DNA of 64,000 nt from Flavobacteriales bacterium UBA1986 (GCA_002336245.1 DDDG01000006.1:201354-265353), one strand, 5' to 3'. Shown: positions 9,612 to 19,579, counted from the first letter of the stretch. A program made the numbers and translations. The notes: generated by a model from the sequence alone, not told the origin.

Positions 9612-11323
9612 TGAAAAAAGTAATTCTCATTCTCAGCCTTACGCTCCTATTTGAAGGCGGCTTTGCCCAAGATCTTGGGAAACGAATTTGGCTCTCGGGA
9701 CAGGCTCGGAACGTCCTCTTCTTCGATCAGTTTGAAGGAGCTGCAAACGACACGGTAACGCCAACAAGGCAGAACTCCGGTCATACGATGGTCGACCTAG
9801 CAGCGAACATTCAACCGAACAAAAACACTTTCATTCATGGTATGGTGCGGATTCGCAACGACTACGGTGGATTTTGGTCTGGTGGTGTAACCTTCGATGT
9901 ACGTCAGCTTTACTTGAAAGGAATCATCGCGAACTCGATTCGCTATCAAGTGGGAGACATCAACTATAAGTTGTCGCCGTACACCTTGAGAAACCCAGAA
10001 CATGATCTTGAAAACGCTTTCTTGGACTACACGGACATTTACCGCGAGATTCTCGACTACGATCTGTTCTATGATTTCCAGAACTCATGGCGCCAGCAAG
10101 GAGCAGCAGTAGATTTTGCACTTCAATTCGAGAAGGTGATTTCTGAATTGCAATTCAGTGGATTCATCAGTCGACAGAATCCTTCTAATTTTTCGACAGT
10201 GAACGAACGCCTTTATACCGGTGGTAACATTACGGCTGTTCAGTCGAAATACTTGAGTGTTGGATTGAACTACGTAAACATGTTCGATCTTCTAGGAACA
10301 GCTGTAGACAGCACGGTAATGTCAAACCCCGTGATTACCGCTACTTATGAAGCTAAGTACGACCAAGACGACTACAAAGTGACCCTGATGGGTGAGCTTG
10401 GTAATTCGAGCATGATCATTCGGAACGACACCAATGCACCAGACTTAAGTGACTATTTCTTCGACCTTGGGGCGGCTTTGGATTACAAGCCTTTCGGAGC
10501 GAAGTTGAAAATTCGCTACAAGAATGTTGGACCGCAGTTCTTCAGCCCAGGGGCTCAAACACGTCGCATGAACTACTCGGCAATTCCGCTTTCTTACAAC
10601 CGTTATGGAAATACGCAGCAGTTGCGTTCGATTGGTTTGATGGATGTCTTGCGCGATGCTTCCATCTATCAAACAACGCTTCGCACGGGCTTGATGAGCT
10701 ACAATCCTGCCTACGGAAATGCAACTCCTTATGGTGAGGCCACTCCAAACCGTCAGGGCATCATTGCCGACCTCTCTCAAAAAGATAAGAAGCAGCGATG
10801 GGACGCTACTGCAACCCTGGGAATGTTGAACGAAATTGTTGGAACTGGAACCAACGAATTGAAGAGCTACACCTACTACAATGCGAAAGCAAATGCGTAC
10901 GTCGATAAGTTCATTTCCAACTGGGACAAACAAATCAAAGTATCTGCCTCGTTCTGGTCAGAGACTACCGACCGCAAAGGCGCCTTCGAATTTGAAAACG
11001 TGAACCTTCAAAACCAGTCGATTGATGTAGGCCTCGACTTCGAGTTCATGAAAGATGGTTTCTTAATGGCCAGCTACCGCGACCTAAGCTCTGTGGGGAA
11101 TGATTATATGGCTGTTCGCGACGGATACCAAGATGTTGTAAATTATACAGCCATGGTGAACGATATGAGCGAGACGCTTGTTATTGTAGGAGCACGTTAT
11201 AAGTTTTCAAAAAAATCAACACTCAGCATTCTTTGGTCCGACTACACAGCAGATTTCAAGGATGGCATCAACGATTCATATGGCATGAACAGCTTAGCCA
11301 TCTTGTTTAACATGAAATTTTAA
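9611..11323 (+). CDS. Second outer-membrane beta-barrel protein, function unknown
   Basis: 570 residues with a signal peptide (MKKVILILSLTLLFEGGFAQ), then a porin-like strand-rich protein ending FNMKF. Its ATG overlaps the TAA of the previous gene by one base, so the two are translated together. The N-terminal region (WLSGQARNVLFFDQ ... HGMVRIRNDYGGFW) resembles the start of carbohydrate-related porins only in general character. It may partner the barrel encoded at 7602-9611 and the two lipoproteins downstream. No family assignment is made. Confidence 0.65.
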   Translation: MKKVILILSLTLLFEGGFAQDLGKRIWLSGQARNVLFFDQFEGAANDTVTPTRQNSGHTMVDLAANIQPNKNTFIHGMVRIRNDYGGFWSGGVTFDVRQLYLKGIIANSIRYQVGDINYKLSPYTLRNPEHDLENAFLDYTDIYREILDYDLFYDFQNSWRQQGAAVDFALQFEKVISELQFSGFISRQNPSNFSTVNERLYTGGNITAVQSKYLSVGLNYVNMFDLLGTAVDSTVMSNPVITATYEAKYDQDDYKVTLMGELGNSSMIIRNDTNAPDLSDYFFDLGAALDYKPFGAKLKIRYKNVGPQFFSPGAQTRRMNYSAIPLSYNRYGNTQQLRSIGLMDVLRDASIYQTTLRTGLMSYNPAYGNATPYGEATPNRQGIIADLSQKDKKQRWDATATLGMLNEIVGTGTNELKSYTYYNAKANAYVDKFISNWDKQIKVSASFWSETTDRKGAFEFENVNLQNQSIDVGLDFEFMKDGFLMASYRDLSSVGNDYMAVRDGYQDVVNYTAMVNDMSETLVIVGARYKFSKKSTLSILWSDYTADFKDGINDSYGMNSLAILFNMKF

Positions 11324-11328
11324 TCGAC

Positions 11329-12339
11329 ATGAAAAAGCTAATATCACTCACCCTTCTTCTTAGCATTCCTGCACTCTTCTTCTCTTGCAACCGCGACACA
11401 GAAATGGAAGGTCCCTTGTTGGTGGATTTATTCGCCGACTTTGAATTCACTGAGGAGCTTTCGATCTCGCGCGATATTGTAGACTTTTCTACAGGTCAGA
11501 ACATCATATTTAAGGCGAGCTTCAACAAGCAAGCTAATTGGGAACTGACCATCAAAGGTTTGGAATCTCATGCAACAAAGATCATTACAGGCTTTTCACG
11601 AAGCATGGATGAATCCAATGCTCTTTGGGAAGGAAGTACTACGGAACTTCCAATGTTCAAAACAGAGAAGTGTTTGGTAGACCTCTTCATCCCCGAAGAT
11701 TCTACCCACATTACGGATACGGTGGAAATTGTTTTACCAAAGGTGAACGAAGGCCTCTTGATTGCTGACTTTGAAAGCGGAGCAATAAACCCAAGTTGGA
11801 GAGATCCACTGGTGCAGTCTGGAGCCAATATGAGTTTCCGTGTTGCTCAGGACACCAGTGCAGCCCAAGGAAATTACTACTACGACATGGGTGGAGAAGT
11901 AAACTGGGACTACTTGATTGGCCTTCTGTACATCGACGCTGCGGCCTACGGAGGCATCACTTTCGACTTGGCTGAAAATCCAGACGATGTGTGGTTCAAC
12001 TTCATGTTGTGGGTTCCAGACGAGATTGACAATGCAATCGTGTTGTTTCAATTCCGAGAAGACGAGAACGAGAACGATAATTACGAGGCAAACTCTGAAG
12101 ACATGTGGGCATACGAAATGACGGAATTCGAATCGGGATGGCAATTGATCTCTCTTCCCTATTCCGACTTACAAAACCTGGTGAACGGACAGCCTGCTGA
12201 CCCCAACGGAAATGCTCTTCATGAGCCAAACAAACTACGTCAGATCCAGCTCTTGTTCCTAGCCGATCCTGCATCAGGTTACAGCCAAGCATTTTTGGAT
12301 TATGTCATTTTCACCAATGGTGGACCACTCATCCCGTAG
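11329..12339 (+). CDS. Surface lipoprotein, putative glycan binding
   Basis: 336 residues. Signal peptide II with lipobox LFFSC (Cys near residue 20), followed by an acidic stretch. An N-terminal Ig-like domain is followed by a beta-jelly-roll from about residue 145 (LIADFESGAINPSWRDP ... YSQAFLDYVIF), the layout of carbohydrate-binding modules that end in a DxV strand. This is the position where SusD/SusE-like binding proteins usually sit in such loci, and the protein may take that role. It lies five bases after the barrel gene and four before the next lipoprotein. Confidence 0.65.
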   Translation: MKKLISLTLLLSIPALFFSCNRDTEMEGPLLVDLFADFEFTEELSISRDIVDFSTGQNIIFKASFNKQANWELTIKGLESHATKIITGFSRSMDESNALWEGSTTELPMFKTEKCLVDLFIPEDSTHITDTVEIVLPKVNEGLLIADFESGAINPSWRDPLVQSGANMSFRVAQDTSAAQGNYYYDMGGEVNWDYLIGLLYIDAAAYGGITFDLAENPDDVWFNFMLWVPDEIDNAIVLFQFREDENENDNYEANSEDMWAYEMTEFESGWQLISLPYSDLQNLVNGQPADPNGNALHEPNKLRQIQLLFLADPASGYSQAFLDYVIFTNGGPLIP

Positions 12340-12342
12340 ACT

Positions 12343-13668
12343 ATGAAAAGAATACTCGCAACATCTGCCGCCTCTCTCCTACTCATCACAGCCTGTATTG
12401 AGGTAAAAGAAGCCAGTCTTTTCGACGCACCTCCGAAAACAGAAGTACCCGAAAGTGTTCAGGGCTTCTATGGGGTAAACATCTTCGACGAAGAGCTTAC
12501 TGCCGATTTTTGGGGAGAAGAAAACAAAACTTGCTTTCAAGCCGAGCGCACGAAAGAAGGAAATCCTTACGGGGAATATGCCATGAAAGTGAAATGGGAC
12601 AAAGACATCGGAGCCTGCGATTGGATTGGGATGGGATTCGGCTGGAACGGCTGGATGGCCAAAGATCTAGAAGCTGTATTCGACACTGCAGCGCTCAGTA
12701 TGAGGGTAAAACCCGTTAAGGGAAGCTTTGGTAATTTGCCCGTAGCCATCTCTTTTGAGGACTACGCCGGTAAAGGCGCCTGGTTGGGGTTCTCTCCAAA
12801 AGCTGTTGTCGCAGAGAAATTTGAGAACGGATGGACTTACCTAGAATTTCCGCTTTCTGAGTTTAATTGGGCAGAGCAAGGAACGAATCCGGCCAACATC
12901 AAACAGCTCATCATTCAATTGGAAGCTACTGGTGAATTCTACTTCGATGAGATTAAAATTGTGAAACGCATTGGCGGCTTCGACAAAAGGTATACGGCCA
13001 TTTACCAGCCCGATTTAAAGGTTGAGATCGATGGTAAGTTCGACGATGCCGTGTGGACTCAAAGCGAAAGCGCACAAATGGGAGAGAATCAAATCATGAT
13101 ATCAGCTTCCGATGAATTCATCTACTTCGCTGGTAAAATTGAAGATGAAACGCCACGCTCAAACACCAAGTCAGGCGCCGATGTATGGAATGGAGATGCA
13201 TTCGAATTCTGCATTCGAAACGACCCGTATTCAAGCGTTGCACGTAAGTTTTGGTCTACCCTTGATCAGCACATCGCCTTGGGTTTCGGTTCAGAGGAAT
13301 CGGGCTGGAGTTACAGCGGGAAAAAATCTAAATCAAACTCCAATATGGAAGAGCTGGTAGTAACCGGCATCAAAGGAGCCGCTTGGGATTTCAGTGCCAA
13401 AAAGGAACTGAATGACTATGAAGCCAAATTGGTGACACGAAAAGGAGGAATGGATTTCGAATTTAAAGTTCCCATTTCAGAATTGGGTATGAAAAAGATC
13501 AACACCCGGAAAATCCATCCTTTTGAAATGGCCCTTGATTTTGGAGATGCCGAATCGAGAAAAGAACAACTGGTATGGAACAGTCCGGAAGGAGCTCCAT
13601 TCCACGAGAGTTCATCGAGCTGGGGAGAGATTGTCTTTCAAGAAACAAAGACCATCGCGGCCAAATAA
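12343..13668 (+). CDS. Lipoprotein with CBM-like and CBM9/DOMON-like domains
   Basis: 441 residues with lipobox LITAC. The first half is a jelly-roll like the neighbour's (ends FYFDEIKIV, near residue 205). The second half, from about 225, begins VEIDGKFDDAVWTQSE and contains FIYFAGKIEDETP and WNGDAFEFCI, which are features of the CBM9/DOMON-type sugar-binding fold. It is probably a cell-surface glycan-binding protein of the locus. No catalytic residues are recognised. Confidence 0.7.
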   Translation: MKRILATSAASLLLITACIEVKEASLFDAPPKTEVPESVQGFYGVNIFDEELTADFWGEENKTCFQAERTKEGNPYGEYAMKVKWDKDIGACDWIGMGFGWNGWMAKDLEAVFDTAALSMRVKPVKGSFGNLPVAISFEDYAGKGAWLGFSPKAVVAEKFENGWTYLEFPLSEFNWAEQGTNPANIKQLIIQLEATGEFYFDEIKIVKRIGGFDKRYTAIYQPDLKVEIDGKFDDAVWTQSESAQMGENQIMISASDEFIYFAGKIEDETPRSNTKSGADVWNGDAFEFCIRNDPYSSVARKFWSTLDQHIALGFGSEESGWSYSGKKSKSNSNMEELVVTGIKGAAWDFSAKKELNDYEAKLVTRKGGMDFEFKVPISELGMKKINTRKIHPFEMALDFGDAESRKEQLVWNSPEGAPFHESSSSWGEIVFQETKTIAAK

Positions 13669-13704
13669 TTCGATTTAATGAGAAGTATAAATAGCAATCG
13701 CTGA

Positions 13705-15906
13705 ATGAGTACAAACGCAAGCTCTGAAGTAGTGAAGGATTCGTTTATAGAAGACCTTCTTCAGGAAATGACCCTAGAAGAAAAAGTGGGGCAGATGACA
13801 CAGATCAACCTCGATGTAATTTCGAAAGGAGAGATCTACCAACTTGAAGAACCTCATTCCCTCGACATCACAAAGCTTCGGAATGCCATTCTCAAGTATC
13901 ACGTAGGCTCGTTTTTAAATTGTCCTGGTTATGCTCTTCCTAAAGCACATTGGGTAAAGATCATCACCCAAATTCAGGACGTAGCCACCAACGAAAGTCG
14001 ACTCAAAATTCCAGTGATTTATGGAATCGACGCGATTCATGGCGCCAACTACATGAGCGAAGGCGTTTTATTTCCTCAACCTGTTGCACAAGCAGCTTCT
14101 TGGGATCCGAAGTTGGCTCAGCGGGTATGTGAGATTACGGCCATTGAAACACGTTCCATGGGAACGCCTTGGGCCTTCTCCCCTGTTCTCGATGTTATGC
14201 GTCAAGCGCTGTGGGTGAGAAACTTCGAAACCTTTGGTGAAGATCCAATGCTCGTTACAGATATGGGCCTAGGTGCCGTAAAAGGACTCGAAGGCGACGA
14301 CGTCTCGAAGATCGACAAGGTTGCTTCCTGCTTAAAACACTTCATTGGCTACTCGTGGCCATACGATGGCAAAGACCGCTCTCCGGCATACATTCCAGAA
14401 CGGCAGCTTCGCGAACTCATCATGCCTCCTTTTGAGGAAGCAATCAAGGCGGGAGCGAAAACCATTATGGTGAATTCCGGAGAAATCAACGGAATTCCAA
14501 CCCATTCAAACCCTGGGCTTCTGCAGAAAGTATTGCGCGATGAATTAGGTTTTGAAGGAGTAGCCGTTTCCGACTGGGAGGACATCATTAAACTTCATCA
14601 GTACCACAGAACCTCTCCGAACCTAAAACATGCCGTTAAAACGACGATTATGGCTGGTGTGGACATGGCCATGGTTCCAAACAACTACGAATTCTCCGAA
14701 AGCCTCGTAGAGCTCGTGCGCGAAGGAGAAGTTCCTGAATCTCGCTTGGATGAATCTGTGCGTCGCATCTTGAAGCTCAAGAAAGACCTTGGACTATGGG
14801 AAAACCCAGTTGTTCCAGAAGGAGAATACGTAAAAAGCAGGCCGACCGAATTTGAAGACTTCAGCCGAAAGGTGGCTGAAGAATCCATTACTCTCTTAAA
14901 AAACGAAGACAACTGTCTTCCACTCAAAAAGGATCAAAAGGTTCTGCTTACCGGCCCAATTGCCGACTCCCTTTCCATGGTGAATGGAGCGTGGAGTAGA
15001 ACTTGGCAAGGACAAGACGAGCATCGCAACAACCCAGAAAAGAATACGGTACTGGATGCACTCAAGATTGTAAACTCAGACGTGGACTACGCCCCTGGTT
15101 GCACCCTTACTGAATTAAAAACAGATAAGGCATGGGAGGAAAAAGTAAAAGCTTCTGATGTTGTTATTGCTTGTTTGGGTGAATTGCCCGGAACAGAAAA
15201 ACCCGGCGACATTCATGAATTGGTGATGGACGAAGCTCAACTCAAATACATCGAGCACCTCTCTACTTTTGGGAAGGAGATTGTGTTGATTCTGTTTGAA
15301 TCGCGTCCGCGCATCATCAACCGCATTGTAGACTTATGCCACGGCATCATCCATGCCTATTTTCCAAGTGAAGAGGGAACTTTGGCCTTGGCCGACATTC
15401 TCTACGGCAATGTGAATCCTTCTGGGAAGTTACCTTACACCTATCCAAGGTATGCGAATACCCTGCTGACCTACGATTTCAAGATCACAGCCGACCTCAA
15501 TGAGAATTACGAGCTAAACGGCTTTAAACCTCAGTTTGAATTTGGACACGGCTTGAGCTACACCAGCTTTGAGTACAACAACTTCCGTCTCGACAGTCCG
15601 AGTAAGATTCAACTAAACGACGACATTCACTTTTCTGTGGAAGTCACCAATACAGGTAATCGTGAAGGAAAGGAAGTCGTGCAACTCTACATTTCAGACG
15701 TTTACGCAAGTGTGACTCCGCCTGTGAAGCGTTTGAGAGCCTACGATAAGATTCTCTTAAAGCCTGGAGAGACCAAACGTGTGGAATTTGTTGTTCCATG
15801 CTCTCGTCTTGCCTTTGTTGGACGTGATTGGAAGTGGGTTGTGGAACCCGGAGATTTCATCGCCACCATCGGAAACCAGCATCTTAATTTTTACATAAAC
15901 GAATGA
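13705..15906 (+). CDS. Glycoside hydrolase family 3 beta-glucosidase
   Basis: 733 residues, no signal peptide, so probably cytoplasmic. Domain order: GH3 TIM barrel, alpha/beta sandwich (EESITLLKNEDNCLPL near 390), C-terminal fibronectin-III-like domain (EVTNTGNREGKEVVQLYI). The substrate-binding KHF is in CLKHFIGYSW and the nucleophile Asp in VSDWED near residue 290. It would split imported beta-gluco-oligosaccharides to glucose, completing the pathway that starts with the exported hydrolases. It overlaps the GH16 gene in an ATGA junction. Confidence 0.9.
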   Translation: MSTNASSEVVKDSFIEDLLQEMTLEEKVGQMTQINLDVISKGEIYQLEEPHSLDITKLRNAILKYHVGSFLNCPGYALPKAHWVKIITQIQDVATNESRLKIPVIYGIDAIHGANYMSEGVLFPQPVAQAASWDPKLAQRVCEITAIETRSMGTPWAFSPVLDVMRQALWVRNFETFGEDPMLVTDMGLGAVKGLEGDDVSKIDKVASCLKHFIGYSWPYDGKDRSPAYIPERQLRELIMPPFEEAIKAGAKTIMVNSGEINGIPTHSNPGLLQKVLRDELGFEGVAVSDWEDIIKLHQYHRTSPNLKHAVKTTIMAGVDMAMVPNNYEFSESLVELVREGEVPESRLDESVRRILKLKKDLGLWENPVVPEGEYVKSRPTEFEDFSRKVAEESITLLKNEDNCLPLKKDQKVLLTGPIADSLSMVNGAWSRTWQGQDEHRNNPEKNTVLDALKIVNSDVDYAPGCTLTELKTDKAWEEKVKASDVVIACLGELPGTEKPGDIHELVMDEAQLKYIEHLSTFGKEIVLILFESRPRIINRIVDLCHGIIHAYFPSEEGTLALADILYGNVNPSGKLPYTYPRYANTLLTYDFKITADLNENYELNGFKPQFEFGHGLSYTSFEYNNFRLDSPSKIQLNDDIHFSVEVTNTGNREGKEVVQLYISDVYASVTPPVKRLRAYDKILLKPGETKRVEFVVPCSRLAFVGRDWKWVVEPGDFIATIGNQHLNFYINE

Positions 15907-16748
15907 TTATGAAGTCAGTGGAAACCTTCGTCGCCGTCACCAAGCTCAGCGTTCTTGCCATTCTGTTGCAGTCGTGTAATCTCTCGGAAGCACCAGAATC
16001 TGTTCGCATCGAAGATGAAGTCACTTTCTCTGGATATAAGTGGGACATCAAACACAGCGAAGCACCTGTAGGTCCTGGACCGAACCCCTTTTCCAGACAA
16101 GCCGACGACGTATATGTAGACAGCAAAGGCCGATTGCATTTGCGCATTGCACAGCACAACAACATTTGGTATTCGACCGAGGTTGTTAGCCAAGATTCAA
16201 TGGGTTATGGAACCTACCGTTGGACAGTAACCGGCGATTTGAAAAACATTCCAACCAACATCGTTCTTGGACTCTTTACCTGGGACAACGAAACCTTCAC
16301 CACAGACGCGAACAGCGAGGTTGACATTGAGTTTGCCTATTGGGGTGATTCAAGTTTGACATCTTCCCTACTCTATTCAGTTCAACCAGTGAACTTCGGC
16401 GTGTTTTATAAAGAGCGTACATATCATCCGGAATTTGACGGTGACGTTCTCATCGGTACTTCTACACATGAATTCACTTGGACACCAGACTTGATCACTT
16501 GGTCGAGTCATACAGGTTATGCCGACGAAGAAGGAACTCCCATTGCCTCTTGGTCGTACGATTTAAATAATCCTGCACGCCGTAAATTCGAAGGTGGAGC
16601 TCGTTCAAATCCCGTCATCATTCCAAAACCAAGTCCAACCACTGGAGCTCGCATGAATTTGTGGATCGCTTCACATCTTGAAACTTACCCATTGGACAAT
16701 GAAGAGCACGAGATCATCTTAGACAGTTTTGAGTATACTCCCTTGTAG
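15903..16748 (+). CDS. GH16-type lipoprotein (beta-glucanase-like)
   Basis: 281 residues beginning MIMKSVETF, with a lipobox-like LLQSC near residue 23, then a concanavalin-A-like beta-sandwich. The family signature E-x-D-x-E is present as EVDIEF (Glu near 139, Asp 141, Glu 143), so both catalytic carboxylates are intact. GH16 enzymes of this kind hydrolyse beta-1,3 or mixed-linkage glucans. An outer-membrane-anchored endo-glucanase fits the operon. Substrate specificity cannot be read from the sequence. The ATGA overlap with GH3 suggests coupled translation. Confidence 0.8.
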   Translation: MIMKSVETFVAVTKLSVLAILLQSCNLSEAPESVRIEDEVTFSGYKWDIKHSEAPVGPGPNPFSRQADDVYVDSKGRLHLRIAQHNNIWYSTEVVSQDSMGYGTYRWTVTGDLKNIPTNIVLGLFTWDNETFTTDANSEVDIEFAYWGDSSLTSSLLYSVQPVNFGVFYKERTYHPEFDGDVLIGTSTHEFTWTPDLITWSSHTGYADEEGTPIASWSYDLNNPARRKFEGGARSNPVIIPKPSPTTGARMNLWIASHLETYPLDNEEHEIILDSFEYTPL

Positions 16749-17040
16749 TTAGGATATGGGATTTGAGCCTGGGATTTGACGCTTTCGCTTTGCTTCAGCG
16801 TACAAAGGGGCCTGGAATTTGGGATTTGAACAGCCGCACAGTGCCCTCTTTTATCTTTAGTCTTTTCTCTTCTACGCTATCACTCTCCCACTCTTCAACT
16901 CTTCAACTCTTCAACTCCTGATCACAGCGGCTTCGACAAGCTTAGCCTGACTACGTTTAGATTGGATGTGAGCACGAGAGTGAGACTTTATTTAGCTCTT
17001 AAACTTCAAGCTTTTCCTCTTTTATCTTTCCTCTTTAACC
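16749..17040. other. Non-coding spacer with short degenerate repeats
   Basis: 292 bases between convergent genes with no plausible reading frame. It holds several near-copies of GGGATTTGA (within 16755-16830) and a short tandem run of CTCTTCAA (about 16890-16918). No rRNA, tRNA or clear terminator hairpin was found. It may be worn-down repeat sequence between two transcription units. Confidence 0.6.
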
Positions 17041-18606
17041 TCAGTCTCTCACAAGCTGCTTCTCAAGCTCCTCAAGCGATTTCCCTTTGGTTTCAGGAAG
17101 TACTTTGATGACGAAGATAAATCCTGCAAGCGCAAAGAGGCCATAGATGACGAAAGTCCATACGTTGCCGATGGTATTGAGTTCCCATGGAAATACCAAT
17201 TGAACGGTGAAACTCACCATGGAGTTTACAAAACCCACGAAGGAGATTGCCAATCCGCGGATGTAGTTCGGGAAGAGTTCCGAGAACAGTACCCACATGA
17301 TGGGGCCTAGCGACATGGCGAAGAAAGCCACGAAAGAAAGGACACCGACGAGGATCAACATTGGGTTTGCTGTGATCGCCGCTGTAATGATATTGGTTTC
17401 ATAAACCATAGCTTCTCCTCGTCCTACTTGTTCTTGAATGGCCGCCTTGAAGGCAATGTCGCTGTCGTAGACGATGCCTTTGATGGGTTCCAGTTTTTCA
17501 CTCACTTCTGTGGGAACACCTTCCACTGGAAAAGCCTTCAACTCATATCGGGCCTGAGAAAAACCGTAAGCCAAAAGGAACATGCTTCCTGCAATGCCTA
17601 AAACACCAATACTCAAAAGTGGTTTTCTTCCCAACTTATCGATGGTGAGCATGGCTAGTACTGTGAACACAAGGTTCGTAAGACCTACCAGAATGGCTTG
17701 GATGAAGGCAGCATCGGTTCCAATCCCTGTTTGTTCGAAGATCATCGGTGCGTAGAAAAAGACCGAGTTGATCCCTGTAATTTGCTGCAAGATTCCCACA
17801 ACAACACCAATGGTCATAACCAATGCTAAGGCTGGCCTCAGCAGATCCTTCATACTGTAATGCTTTACCTTTTCAGTGCCTGTGGAAAGGCTTTCCTTAA
17901 CAGCTTGAATTTGCCTTTGAATGGCTTCTGGGTCGGGGTTTACTTTGTTGAAAACCCTAACTGCATCCTGTTCTTTTCCGTGCATCAACAACCATCTCGG
18001 ACTTCTTGGCACCACGAAGAGGGCCAGAAAGTAGAACACGGCAGGAATTGTTTCAAGCCCCAGCATCCAGCGCCAGTTGTGCTTGTTGATTCCTAAGCTT
18101 TCAACCCAAGAGGCATCTGAATCGCCCAGGCTTAAAATGAGGTAATTGGTGAAGAAGGCCAAGGATATACCAACCACAATGTTCAGCTGATTGAAGGATA
18201 CCATTGTACCGCGCAACTTGGCAGGAGAAACTTCCGCGATGTACATTGGGGCAATGATGAGGGCTGCACCTACGCCAAATCCACCCAGCATACGAGCGAA
18301 TACAAGAAAGATAAAGTTCGGTGCGATGGCCGATAGAACAGCGGATACCAAGAAAAACATTGCTGCCCACTTCAAAGTGTAGCGTCTTCCATATTTATCA
18401 CTGATTGGTCCAGCGGCCAACATGGCCAGCGTGGAAGTGAGAGTCAAGGAACTTACAGACCATCCCAGCTCTAATTTCGTGAGATTAAATTCGATCTCAA
18501 TAAACTTTACAACTCCTGAAATTACAGAAGCATCGAATCCCATAAGCAGTCCACCCAGTGCAACGATCGAGGCAATGAGGACGATAAAACGCGTAGTTTT
18601 TGACAT
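17041..18606 (-). CDS. MFS sugar porter (sugar/proton symporter)
   Basis: 521 residues with 12 predicted membrane segments of the sugar-porter family of the major facilitator superfamily. Signatures: GFDASVISG in helix 1, DKYGRRYTLK after helix 2, PRSPRWL at the end of helix 6, DKLGRKPLL, and PETKGKSLEELE after helix 12. A roughly 50-residue insertion between helices 9 and 10 (from about residue 358) is seen in other Bacteroidota members. It probably imports the monosaccharide released by the neighbouring hydrolases. It is transcribed towards the operon, with its own palindrome-bearing promoter region. Confidence 0.9.
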   Translation of the reverse strand: MSKTTRFIVLIASIVALGGLLMGFDASVISGVVKFIEIEFNLTKLELGWSVSSLTLTSTLAMLAAGPISDKYGRRYTLKWAAMFFLVSAVLSAIAPNFIFLVFARMLGGFGVGAALIIAPMYIAEVSPAKLRGTMVSFNQLNIVVGISLAFFTNYLILSLGDSDASWVESLGINKHNWRWMLGLETIPAVFYFLALFVVPRSPRWLLMHGKEQDAVRVFNKVNPDPEAIQRQIQAVKESLSTGTEKVKHYSMKDLLRPALALVMTIGVVVGILQQITGINSVFFYAPMIFEQTGIGTDAAFIQAILVGLTNLVFTVLAMLTIDKLGRKPLLSIGVLGIAGSMFLLAYGFSQARYELKAFPVEGVPTEVSEKLEPIKGIVYDSDIAFKAAIQEQVGRGEAMVYETNIITAAITANPMLILVGVLSFVAFFAMSLGPIMWVLFSELFPNYIRGLAISFVGFVNSMVSFTVQLVFPWELNTIGNVWTFVIYGLFALAGFIFVIKVLPETKGKSLEELEKQLVRD

Positions 18607-18652
18607 GTGAATTTTCTTGAGAGCGAACCAAAGTAAAACATTTTCCCCAAGT

Positions 18653-18671
18653 TATAGTACACAGTACTATA
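18653..18671. promoter_or_regulatory. Perfect palindrome upstream of the sugar porter
   Basis: TATAGTACACAGTACTATA, eight-base perfect arms around ACA, 47 bases upstream of the MFS start codon (18606, minus strand). Position and symmetry fit an operator. It shares TTATRGTACA with one arm of the palindrome at 3857-3874, but the half-sites converge here and diverge there, so use of the same regulator is uncertain. Confidence 0.5.
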
Positions 18672-18775
18672 TTGCCCATACCCGCTCGCAGCAAGTTTTG
18701 CAACACAAAGGAAATTTAGACGTACTATCTAAAGTTCGAGACCACATCATCAATATGTAACGATACTTGCTCTAG

Positions 18776-19577
18776 ATGAGAAAAACCATAGCCATATTTA
18801 TGAGCGTTTTGCTGTTTGCCTGCAGCGGACCTCAATCAAAAGACTCTTTGCGAGATGCAGGAGGTTTAGATGAATCTGAATCAAAAACCCCCATCACAGA
18901 CTTAATTCGAAATGAGACGGAAGTCTTGCTTCAGGATCAGTTGGATGCTAAAAAAGCAAGCTGGGCTCAGAATGCTCCTCTAGACATTCAGGAGAAATAC
19001 GCCAAGAATCAAGAGGCCATTGAACTCTCGGGAATTCCTTGGGATGGCACTCAGAAAAGGCGATAGGGCTCCAAACTTCATTCTAAAAAACGCGGAAGGT
19101 GAGGAAGTGTCGCTCTATGAAAACCTGTTGAACGGTCCGGTGATTTTAACCTGGTACCGCGGCGGATGGTGTCCCTATTGCAACATGACCTTGAATTATT
19201 TGAGCAAGGAAATGCCTAAGATCAAAAAAGAGGGAGCTCAACTCTTCGCCTTAACCCCTGAAGTTCCAGACAGCTCCATCTCGACCAAAGAAAAGCACGA
19301 TCTAAAATTTGAAGTGCTCAGCGATCTTGGGAATAAAATCGCCAAAGACTACGGCATTGTTTATCAACTAAGCCCAGAAGTGGCCTCCATTTTTCAGGAC
19401 AAGTTTGACCTTCATGCATACAATGGGGACTCAAGCGACGAGCTTCCGCTTTCTGCAACCTACATCATCGACCAAGAAGGTGTGATTCAATACGCCTTTC
19501 TCGATGCCGACTACCGCAAAAGGGCCGAACCTCGTAAACTCATCAAAGAGTTGAAGAAGTTGAAGTCGTCGAACTAG
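18776..19577 (+). pseudogene. Peroxiredoxin-like (AhpC/TSA) lipoprotein, frameshifted
   Basis: The first frame (18776-19066) gives a lipoprotein signal (LLFACSG) and a helical lead-in (LQDQLDAKKASWAQ ... KNQEAIELSGIP) typical of the N-terminus of peroxiredoxin-like proteins. The thioredoxin-fold part is in another frame (to 19577): LRKGDRAPNF, then GGWCPYCNMTL with the redox Cys pair, ending KKLKSSN. The two parts join at about 19035-19045, where a one-base indel would restore a single protein of about 265 residues. The shift separates the export signal from the catalytic domain. The TTG at 19020 could in principle restart, giving a cytoplasmic protein. Confidence 0.8.
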
Positions 19578-19579
19578 CC

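Noticed and set aside
16890..16918. CTCTTCAA tandem run as an attachment site or origin
   Set aside because: Short, degenerate and without any associated integrase or initiator gene.
19020..19577. Peroxiredoxin-like frame as an independent gene starting at TTG 19020
   Set aside because: The preceding frame encodes the family's usual N-terminal helix and a lipoprotein signal, so one frameshifted gene explains both better.
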